Positions 10,843 through 19,044 of a DNA stretch of 30,824 nt are shown here, piece after piece (position 1 is the stretch's first letter; the number at the start of each line of letters is the position of its first letter). A model generated the notes under the pieces. That model made no database searches. It worked only from the letters and a program-made list of their open reading frames with translations, and was not told where the DNA came from. The DNA is taken from assembly GCA_002179805.1 (NCBI GenBank), contig NAVB01000786.1, positions 1 through 30,824 of the forward strand, given 5' to 3'. A program made the translations under genes and the position numbers. The DNA is from Acanthamoeba lenticulata (lineage: Eukaryota; Discosea; Longamoebia; Acanthamoebidae).

Positions 10843-11305
10843 TCAGAACGGCGTGCCGCACTCAGAGCAGAAGCGACCACCATTGTTGGGGTGGCCACAC
10901 TGAGAGCAAAAGCGAGCGACACCAGCGCGAGGCGATCCGCTGGCCGGAGGGTCTCGGGAGACGTTTGTGGCCCAGCCCGGCGAGGCGGCCTGACGGTGCA
11001 CCTCGGTGCCAGGCCCAGAAGCTGTCGATCCTGTGGAATTTATGCTTAAAATGTCAGCTCTTTACGCAGATTTTGGCTATTTACAGCAGGAAGGGGAGCG
11101 CACCAGCACGAACAAAGCCGGGCTGAACGTGACCCGAAGGAGCGAACTTGCCAGCATCCACCTTGTTGGGCTGGTAGCCGTTGCTGCCGGGGCCAGCGGC
11201 TTGCACGCGGGTACCCTGCACACGCGCTGAAGGCAGTGCCTTGCCAGGATCTTGACGGTTGGGCTCATAGCCCGAAGAGCCAGGACCAGCCGTTTGCACT
11301 CGCAT
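10843..11305 (-). CDS. Small Gly/Pro-rich repeat protein with C-terminal double zinc ribbon
   Basis: Two exons (minus), 11305-11104 and 11030-10843 (phase 1 junction), total 390 nt, 129 residues. Most of the protein is a disordered, degenerate repeat: RVQTAGPGSSGYEPN, then RVQAAGPGSNGYQPN about 31 residues later, then STASGPGTEVHRQ. The last residues form a zinc ribbon, FCSQCGHPNNGGRFCSECG, with two CxxC knuckles, ending TPF-stop. Such ribbons are usually metal-binding adaptor modules; here it sits at the extreme C-terminus, so it may display or dock the repeat tail. It lies upstream of the six-helix membrane gene on the same strand, but separate promoters are expected in a eukaryote. Confidence 0.82.
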
Positions 11306-11998
11306 TGTTGCTGTTGTGTTGTCGGAAGGGAAGAGAATGGCTCTGCCGTTGTAGCCTTAGGGCAACCACTTCATACAAGTTCTCACTGGTGTGAAGAATG
11401 ATGAACATGAAGAACGCGAGTGAAATGTGAGGCACGACAAGGATGCTGAGCATGAGTCGCAAGCTTGCCACGTGCAGACTCCCGTGCTCACTTTCGCTGC
11501 GTGACATCGCCAGGGCGGCACCACCCGCTCTGCTGAGGAACAGGAGGTTGGGGCCAAGACAAGAAGTCAGCTGCTGAGCACCAGACACGAATGTGATAAC
11601 GTAGTGACGGGTAAGATCGGGTAAAACCTACCCTCACATGCAACTCTGCAACATGTGCCGCTTCACCTCGGTGAAGAACGTCGTGCTCACTTTTGATGTA
11701 TGTGACATTGGCGCCTAGTTGCACTCATGGTCACCGTAACATTCGCCTGGCTAACCGGCTAATAATATTCTTTGATAATAATAATAGTTTACAATGCATT
11801 TTGCTGTTGTTGTTGTGATTACAAAAGGTGGTGGTGTGTCTGCACTGCCCGACAAGTACATGTCGTGTGCAGTGCGCTTGAGAGATCTCTCCGCATCGCG
11901 TCCTCATCCTCCTCCTCTTTACATGCCCCCAATGCCGTCCTCTTACTCGCCCACGTCGTGGCCGTCGTTGTCGTCGTCGTTGTTGTTGATGTGCTGGT
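11306..11998. other. Intergenic: zinc-ribbon gene promoter side and 3' UTR of the minus RFX gene
   Basis: 693 bp with no convincing exon. AT-rich patches at 11758-11800 may belong to the 3' UTR of the minus RFX gene. At 11730-11740 is GTCACCGTAAC, which matches an RFX X-box with a shortened centre; one such match can arise by chance. Translations of this interval lack coding texture on both strands. Confidence 0.4.
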
Positions 11999-13457
11999 TC
12001 AGTTGCAGCCCTGGAGGAGGTTGCTGATCCACTCCTCGCCCTTGCTGGCAGAGAGGATGTCCTCCACGCTCGAGCGGCTGCACCACATCAACTGGGCCTC
12101 CTCGTCTCGTCGCTCGGCCGCAGGGCCGCCGACGACACCAAAGTCGACCGCGGGGATCGAGGCGTAGTGGCCGGACGACAGCTGGTAGGGCGCCGCGGCG
12201 GGCGTGAGCGAGAAGAAGGACTCGACGTCGTCGCCGTCCCACATGCCCTGCGGGCCCGAGGCCGCCGCCGCCGCTTCGGCGTCGTAGGCATCGAGGAGGT
12301 CGTCGAACGACGAGCTGGCGCTGCTGCTGCTGTCCAACGGGACCTGCTCGAGCTCGAGCTGCCCCATGGAGGAGGAACGGTAGTTCCAGGGCATCACCAT
12401 CATCGCCGCGCTGCAGCACTGCTGCTGGCAGGGCTGCATCTGGGGCCCCAGGAACGGCTGCTGCTGGTGCACAACGTTGTCCGTCATCGGCGGCATCCAC
12501 TCGGCCGAGGTCGGCACGACAGGGGACGAGGCGGGCGTCGACGAGTACGAGATGGAGAGCGTCGGCGAGGACGCCCCGTGGGCCTGGAGCTCGTGGCCCT
12601 CCTCCCCGTGGGCCGAGGAGAGCGGCGACGAGGCCATGGCGCCCGGGCCCGCAAAGTAGACCGGCTGGGGAGGCACCTCGGCGCAGGGCGGCTGGCAGTG
12701 GGCGGCCAGGTAGTGGTGCGGCGACGCGGACGGCGAGGACGAGGACGAAGAGTCGCCAAAGGCCGCCGAGTAGGTGTAGGACGACGAAATCTCCTCCTCG
12801 TACTCGTCCTCCTCGGAGGACGAAGCGCTGCAGAGGGGCGCGAGGGCCATGGCGGCATCGGCCGAGGCAAGGGCGAGGCGAGGGCCCTCACCGATGGGCA
12901 GGAGGTTCTTGTACTGGTGCTTGGCAGCGCCACGTGGGCCCTTCCTGCTGGACTGCACGCCCGGGAAAGCCCTACACACCGGAGAAATGAATATTAATTA
13001 AATGTTACGCTGGGATTGGTCAACTCCGACCAATCAGAACGGGGAAGTAGCGAAACTCCTGTGAGACACAAGACGACAGGAGGTCGACCCCTTGTGGTGG
13101 TGGAGGAGGTCCACGTACGTGCGAACGAGCTTGCCAAAGGCTGAGTTGGAAGTGGCGTCCAGACTCTCTCTTCGGCACATGTCCAAGTAGTCCTGGAAGA
13201 GAAGGGCCTTGGGGGTCGAGCCACCAGTGCCAAGGTAGTAGTTCTCGCGCAACCTAGAAGAAGAAGAAGAAGAAGAAACAAACGTGAGTAAACTTGTTCT
13301 CGTCCTCGAGGTCGTCGTTTTCGTTCTTTTAGGGGTTTGTGTTTTTCTCGCGAGCTGTGTACCATTGAATAACGACGAGTTGCTTCTCTTCGGTCTCTTT
13401 CTTGGCGACCTTGGGCTGCTTCGGGCTGGCGGGCGCGGCAGTGGCCTTCCTCTTCAT
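11999..13457 (-). CDS. RFX-type winged-helix transcription factor, minus-strand copy
   Basis: Three exons (minus): 13457-13363, 13253-13119, 12971-11999; total 1203 nt, 400 residues, all phases agree. The N-terminus is basic (MKRKATAAPASPKQPKVAKK). The RFX DNA-binding domain spans about residues 28-110 across all three exons: VVIQWLRENYYLGTGG, FQDYLDMCRRES, SAFGKLVRTAFPG, then SSRKGPRGAAKHQYKNL. The order W-L-x-x-N-Y, Y-x-x-x, F-G-K-L-(I/V)-R-x-x-F-P, R-x-G-x-R-G, H-x-Y is the RFX signature; the usual RRLG is RKGP here. The remainder is Ser/Ala/Pro/acidic with tyrosine-rich and Gln-rich patches typical of activation regions, ending SSVEDILSASKGEEWISNLL. No RFX dimerisation domain is seen. Exon 1 is 95 nt and ends inside the same Trp codon as in the + paralogue. 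Confidence 0.9.
13014..13035. promoter_or_regulatory. Inverted CCAAT pair inside RFX intron 2
   Basis: GATTGGTC at 13014-13021 and GACCAATC at 13028-13035 form an inverted repeat with a 6-bp spacer, within the intron 12972-13118 of the minus RFX gene. Each arm carries a CCAAT core of the type bound by NF-Y. A very similar pair occurs in the divergent RFX promoter region. Confidence 0.5.
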
Positions 13458-14059
13458 CTTTGTATGTGTGTAGGGTATGTGTGTAGGGTGCTTGTGTTCT
13501 TGAAGCGATGAAGGGCGTAGAGAGCCGCGCGTCCTAGGGAAAGAGAGAGTTGACTGCTGTTGTTGTGCGGGAGCGAACTGACTCTTTTGTGCGAAGAGGG
13601 TTCGCGTTCGTGTGCTGCTGCTTGGGGCGGGGTGTGGGAGGAGGAGTTGAAACGCCAGGTGGGTTCGGCTGCGCTTTTGGCCTCGTCTGTCCGGATTTTG
13701 TGTGTCGTGTCCGGTCGTCAAAGCAGCCGCGAGCGTGCTTCGCGACCAACCGCGCGCACGGGAGACTGGGTCCAACAGCGCGTCACCTCGCACGGGCCAA
13801 CCACAAGCGAGCGCTGCGCGAAAACCAGCCTCCCCTACAGCCCCCGTTCACCGAGAAAGTCGCCCTGAACAGATACGTGTCGAGGGGACGGTCGCCCTTG
13901 TGACTGCCTGTTCTCCGGCTGCTGTGTCCCGCGGCAGAGGTCGCAGACGGGTGGTTAAGGTGGCAGCTGGCGTGTGCTGGGCGGCGCTCGGGTACTGGTC
14001 ACCTGGATGACGGGAGTTAACTCCATTGGCTGAACAGTCGCACCGTCCGCAGAATACCC

Positions 14060-14080
14060 GCAACGAGGGGTTGCGGCAAC
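14060..14080. promoter_or_regulatory. X-box-like cluster of GCAAC/GTTGC half-sites
   Basis: GCAAC (14060-14064), GTTGC (14070-14074) and GCAAC (14076-14080). The last two form GTTGCGGCAAC, a palindrome with one central base that matches the RFX X-box (GTNRCC-N0-3-RGYAAC) with one base of the left half missing. It lies between two RFX-type genes, so auto- or cross-regulation is possible; binding is inferred. Confidence 0.45.
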
Positions 14081-14296
14081 GCGCTACGGTCACCTCTGAG
14101 AGAACGCTCGAACTAGACCTTCGTTCTCTCGTTTTACCCCCCACAACCGACCGTAAACGCCTCCCTCCCCCCCTTGTCCCCTCCTTGCCACGCGCATTGT
14201 GCGGCACAACACGAGGCCGCACGGCCTCGCGCCACCTACGCGACATGAGGTGACAGGGTAGGACATTCGCCACATTCCGCGTTGCTCAAACCCTTT

Positions 14297-14320
14297 CATT
14301 GGTCCGATGCATGACCAATG
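14297..14320. promoter_or_regulatory. Inverted CCAAT pair in the RFX intergenic region
   Basis: CATTGGTC (14297-14304) and GACCAATG (14313-14320), separated by 8 bp, are perfect inverted arms. They carry CCAAT-box cores on both strands and lie about 260 bp upstream of the TATA-like CATAAAAG. Confidence 0.5.
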
Positions 14321-14832
14321 GCATAGGCGCAATAAAACGCACGTGTGGCCAATTGGCCTTGACAGCCATCTTAACTTGCCCTTTCATGGCCCCCTAAACC
14401 GGCTAAAAAGCAAGAAACTGCGTGGCTCCACCACCTCGCCAGGAGTTTTCGTCCTCGGACTTGGGGAGATAAGGAAAAGGGCTTACCGGAAGCAGTCGAC
14501 AGTTATGATAACAGTCCTCGCTAATTAATAGCCCCTCGACATTATTTGTCGGCAGGCAACGTCTGCTTCTGGGGCATAAAAGCGGCCTGTCTTAGCTGCC
14601 TCTTTTCTTCTTCGTCACCACCAAACCACCCTCAGACAGCTGAGCCGTTTGCAGTGCATTTGCTTCCTCGCTCTTCCACGCCACCCTCTCACGCGTTTCC
14701 ACACGTCCATCTCTGTGCGAGAGAGAGAGAGCAACGCCCGTTTCAATCAAATATTTATTCTGCTGAAAGCACGCTTGCATCAAACAAGATCTTCTTCTTT
14801 TCTCGAGCTACCACCACCACACACATCACACA

Positions 14833-16159
14833 ATGAGGATCTGCGTTGCCGACGGTGAGAGGGAACAGCACAAGCAGCTCATGGACAACCTGGAGCGACG
14901 CCTGCACGCCAACCACATTGTGTTCTGGTGAGCTCTCAACAACGTCTTGGTCTGTTTGTCTCAACCAACACACACGCTAACGCTTCGTTTTGTTTGATCT
15001 TCCAGGTTGCGCGAGAACTACATGGTTGGCTCGTCTGGATCCATGAGCAAGCGCAGCGTCTACAACCATTACCTCAACGTGACCAAGCAGGTGACCAAGA
15101 AGCCGCTCATTTCGCCCACGTTCTTCGGCAAGCTGGTCAAGCGCGCTTTCCCCTCGATCAAGTGCAACCGCAAGGGACCTCGCGGCCACACCAAGCAGGT
15201 ACAACACCCACTTCATTTTTTTGTTATTGTCCGAAATTTTATCATAATTGCCCGCTTTTTTTGCCAAAGCGCCGGGTAAATTTACTAATAAGGCGTTATG
15301 CGTTATGAAACAACAGCACTACACGCACCTTCAGCGCATCTCCATGAACCAGGAGGAGGAGCGTGCTTTCCCGACTGGTGACGAGATTGGTCTCCTGCCC
15401 GACTCGCCCAGCGACGGTTCCGACCTTGGCTTCAGCTCGCCGTGTAGCCCCGAGGAGGCCAAGATGTTCCTCAGCGCCTCAGCCCCGGCCGGCCAGACGA
15501 CCCCTTCGTTCGGTGAGAACGACGAGATGGCCTACCTGGCTTGCCTCATGCCCGGCAGCAACGGCTCGGCCACCATGGCCTCGCCCGTGATGCCGCACCA
15601 CCCGCACCAGTCGACCATGGCGGCTGCTCCCCTCGGCGCGCCTGCCTCGCCCGGTGGCACCTCGTCGCGTTCCACCTCGCCCACGTCGTGGATGTTCCTC
15701 TCCAACCCGATCCAGCCCGAAATGCTTGTCTCGACGTCTGAGCAGCAGCCTTGCCTGGAGATGCCCGTTCTTCCGACGGCCGCCGCGTCGGCTTCCGGCT
15801 GCCTCTATTGCGACCAGTGCCAGGCCGCCAGCAAGGCCTCGCAGCAGGTCGTCTCGCACCACCAGCTGCCGCCCGTCGACGATGTCGCCTACATTAAGCA
15901 GGAGCCCCTCACCTGGCTGCCTGAGGAGATGACTACTCCGGCCTCGGTCGGCATGTGCTCCTCGGTCGACGCGTCCATGTATGCGCCCGCCCAGTCGACT
16001 GGTGCTCCTACTTCCTACTCGGCCTACCCGTCGTCGTGCGGCGGCCTCGAGCAGCTCCCGCTCTACGTGGCCATGCCCGCCGGTCCCTCGTCGCCTCCCT
16101 CGGTCGAGATAGCCTTGCCGCTCGAGGACGACTGGACCGCCTTCCTCATGGACAACTGA
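14833..16159 (+). CDS. RFX-type winged-helix transcription factor, plus-strand copy
   Basis: Three exons: 14833-14927 (95 nt), 15006-15198, 15317-16159; total 1131 nt, 376 residues, phases agree. The RFX domain spans about residues 15-105: DNLERRLHANHIVFWLRENY, KRSVYNHYLNVTKQ, FFGKLVKRAFPSIK, then NRKGPRGHTKQHYTHLQRI. It shares W-L-R-E-N-Y, FGKLV, AFP and RKGPRG with the minus copy, and the first intron splits the same Trp32 codon. The rest is Ser/Pro/Thr-rich with acidic-aromatic patches. It contains YIKQEPL, a psi-K-x-E SUMO consensus at Lys290, and ends LPLEDDWTAFLMDN, an acidic-hydrophobic tail like an activation motif. Expected role: nuclear sequence-specific DNA binding. The very long 3' region with hairpins and UAUUUAU elements suggests mRNA-level control. 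Confidence 0.9.
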
Positions 16160-17276
16160 GCTTTGGCGCTCAGCCATCCCAAGAGAGAAGCAGACCCGGT
16201 TTGAAGATCACACCGCGCCTCTTCTCCCGTGCTCGACAGCGTCGCGGCTTTGCAACGCGAGTCGTGGCGCTGTCGAGCAGTTATTTATTATCCTCTCTTC
16301 GCTACGTCAACTTCCTCTGGATCGACCAGTTCCCGGACCTTCTCGTCAAGCAATTCGTGACCGCCCTGTCCCTTCGTGACACTGTCGGCCGACTCCTCTT
16401 CGACGAGACCCCGCGTGACCTGCGATGATCCTTCTCTCGTACCTGCACAACGGGCATACCTTTCGCTTGCTCCGACCTGCAGCCTCGAGGCTGTACACAC
16501 GACGCCAGCTCTATTTATTACTTCCTCCGACTACATCGCAGCTCCTTCATCGATCGACTGCTTCTTCCTCTCTCCTCCAGCATCATCAAGTTATTTATTT
16601 CTTTCTACTCTACTCTTTCCTCTCTCAAAGTATTATTTATTCGTGACCGTTACGAACGACGCTCGACGAACCTCCCTCTTTCTGGACGGCCAGTCGGCCC
16701 GCTCTAGCGACCAAGTGGACGGACTCTCGCTCGACCTCGACCCCAACGCCGTCTCCGACTCTCGTGAGGCCTCCTCTTCTACCCACCAGTAGGGAGTTGA
16801 GCGCTTTCGGCGACTCGGCGGCTTGGCTACTCGACTCGACCGAGCTCCCTTCCTTGTCTCTACGTAGCGACCGCTGCCTACTCCAGAGCCCCAGTGTGCC
16901 TCGCCTCACCGCGACCCACCCCGGGTGTACATACACCGAGGCTCTCGCGTCAACGTCGTATCTCGACACGACTCCCCCTAGCGCGGCGCATCCCACATGG
17001 GATGTCGCCTCGCTTCTGCCCCCCTTCGTCAACATCGTATCTATTTATTTGCCTTCGGCTTGCGGACTGCCTGCCCCAAGCTGCCGCCGGACATCGATCC
17101 CGGCTTGGCCAGCTGCTCGCGTCTTTGCAGTGCTCTTGGCCCCCCTTGTTGTATCAGTTAGCAAACACCCTCGGGTGGCGAAGAAAACAAAAACTTTGCG
17201 GCCCAATCCTCGTCTCGTTCCCTTTTTTGTTTAGCTTTTTACTTGCGCGTGTAGAGGACACAAGAAGCAAGAAGAC
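16160..17276 (+). other. 1.1 kb region after the + RFX gene: hairpins, UAUUUAU elements, PUF-type site
   Basis: Probably a long 3' UTR plus the promoter of the next gene. A 12-bp perfect stem (16230-16241 with 16268-16279), with an inner TCGCG/CGCGA stem, is followed at once by TTATTTATTA (16281-16290). A second palindrome, CAGCCTCGAGGCTG (16480-16493), precedes CTATTTATTA (16511-16520). Further copies of TATTTAT lie at about 16592, 16635 and 17043; the last follows the hairpin CATCCCA-CA-TGGGATG (16988-17003). A Pumilio-type TGTACATA lies at 16926-16933. The open frames here are Ser/Pro/Leu-rich, cross these structures, and do not look like a protein. Confidence 0.55.
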
Positions 17277-19001
17277 ATGACTTCGGCAAGTAGAATCGCC
17301 CAGTTCAAGGCAGCTCTTGGCAAAGGCACAAGCGGCGACCAGCTTGATGTAGAGACGACTAAGGAGACACTTCCCGCAGGAGAAACTAGGGAGGAGAGCA
17401 AGAAGCCAGCTACGCACGAGAAGACGCGCAGCACCAGTGGACGAAAGAGAATCAGAAGAAGCGCAGAACATGAGGAAGAGGCACGAAGCTCAGCTCTGGA
17501 ACGGTTTCGATACAGGCCTAAGAGCGCTGATACCAAGCGTACCGCTGTTCCCCCTTCCCTCCCATCTCTCTGGCTCCCTGTCTGCTCGCGCTCTTTCTGA
17601 ACTGGTGTTCGTCCTAGAACCGGCCAGCCCCAAACCCTGCCAGACTTCGGCCGGAACAGAAGTCTTTCCCCAAGAGAAGAGCAAATTGGCTGAGGAACGC
17701 AAGCAGATGGTTGACTCTGTAATACACAAGGTGATGCTCAAGCACCTCAAAGCGAATGGCTTCTCGTCTGCTCAACATACGGACACTCGACCAAGCGGCA
17801 CTGAGAGCAGCGCTAGGGCAACTTCCTCTGATCCTTCATCGCGGGTACCTGCAACCTCAATGTTTCGCACTTGCAAAACGGTTACACATCTTTGAAGGTA
17901 CTTCTTCTGCCAGCCTCCGTCGCTCCCTAACACAATCGGCATGTTCAACAACGGCAAACGCTCGAAGACAATCTCTGCCCTGCGTACCAACTCCCGCCTC
18001 TTAAGCACGTAAAGGTCAACTCATTCACTGTCTCGTAGACCGGCCTCGCATTAGCCTTGCATTTGACGAGGACGACTTCTTTGACAAGACGACAACTCCC
18101 ATTCCTCCCTCCGGGTCGGCTCTGGCTGCAAGATCCACGACAGCACTCAAGCGAGCACACATCGAGCCACCACGCCCTCCCGAAGCTGATCGGACCACGT
18201 CAAGCGCTGCCTCAGATCAACGAGACAATGCTAGCTACAGTCCACAGGATACTTGCAACAAAAGTGACCAACCAGCTCGATCACCTCTTCGCCAACCGCA
18301 AGGTTCGTTTGCGCTTTAAACCGTTCCCTCCTAGGCCCAACTCATCCTGCCGACCTTTTGGGTCCCAACTTTGAAGCGCCCCCAAAGACAACAATGCGAA
18401 GTCAGACGGACGAGCTCCTCGAAACCAGCCGCCGATTGCTTCAAGAGCAAGAGCGCCTGCTGCGCGACGTTGAGACCGAAGCGACGTTCCTGATGCCGTC
18501 CATTACTTCTCTCTGCACCCGGGCTGAGGCTCACATAGCGGACCTCTATTCACGGGTATGCCTCTCTTCCTCCCATCTCCACTCTGGCGGCATGCGCTCA
18601 AGTCTCGTGCAGCGCCAGTCCTCGCCTCCTCGAGCTTCCCGCTCAGCCTTCGCCAAGCGCCTCTGGGGCGCAGATGATCTTCGCGCCAGTGGAGGCTTGC
18701 GCCATTCGGCACGGCGCCACCTCCATGCGTCGCCTTCATGGTCGTCCCCGGCTTCCTCTTCATCGGTCGTTTTGGCCTCGCGGCTTCAACTCGCTGAGGA
18801 CGGCGTGGGCTGGTCTTTGCCCTCGCCCGTCGTTCCGTCGCCCTTGCTCCTGTTCGGAGCGGCGCCTCGACCTCGGCAGCTACGTTCAGAAAGTGGCGCC
18901 TCCACGAGCAACGACGACGCGCCACGCGCTCCCTTCAAGACGAGCCCGCTGCTGTTCCTGTAGAGCTTCTTGCAACCAGACGTCTCGTCTCCTTGAGGTG
19001 A
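17277..19001 (+). CDS. Orphan protein with coiled-coil segment (gene model partly uncertain)
   Basis: A phase-consistent eight-exon model is 17277-17503, 17628-17844, 17914-17983, 18039-18114, 18248-18302, 18406-18555, 18674-18740, 18880-19001, totalling 984 nt, 327 residues. The N-terminus is polar and charged (MTSASRIAQFKAALGKGTSG, then a Lys/Arg/Glu region). A helical stretch reads EERKQMVDSVIHKVMLKHLK, followed by basic FNNGKRSKTISAL and acidic FDEDDFFDK. A coiled-coil-like segment begins TDELLETSRRLLQEQERLLR, and the tail is basic (FRKWRLHEQRRRATRSLQDE). I recognise no family. The splice choice near 18115-18247 is ambiguous: a donor at 18199 keeps phase and adds about 28 residues. The exons after 18555 are the least certain. 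Stops converge on the dysbindin gene with 43 bp between. Confidence 0.55.
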
Positions 19002-19044
19002 AGGTACCACTTCCGAATGAAAAAAGTAAATACACGTGAGGCCT

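Larger units (their letters stand above)
13458..14832. promoter_or_regulatory. 1.4 kb bidirectional region between two head-to-head RFX genes
   Basis: Start codons at 13457 (-) and 14833 (+) bound this interval. It contains an X-box-like palindrome (14060-14080), an inverted CCAAT pair (14297-14320), a 12-bp palindrome GGCCAATTGGCC (14347-14358), and a TATA-like CATAAAAG (14575-14582) about 250 nt upstream of the + start codon. The + leader just before the ATG is A/C-rich. Open frames here on both strands are Arg/Pro-rich and do not look coding. Confidence 0.6.

Noticed and set aside
13550..14253. Several open frames on both strands between the RFX genes
   Set aside because: Arg/Pro/Thr-rich, mutually overlapping, no motifs; the interval is better read as promoter DNA.
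16376..17234. Two plus-strand open frames (about 139 and 157 residues) after the + RFX gene
   Set aside because: Ser/Pro/Leu-rich translations run through hairpins and TATTTAT elements, with no conserved texture or splice partners; a 3' UTR is a better reading.
18039..18330. Continuous reading through 18115-18302 ending in a 32-nt intron
   Set aside because: The frame fits numerically, but a 32-nt intron would be much shorter than all others here; the model with normal introns also keeps phase and gives a helical, better-coded segment.
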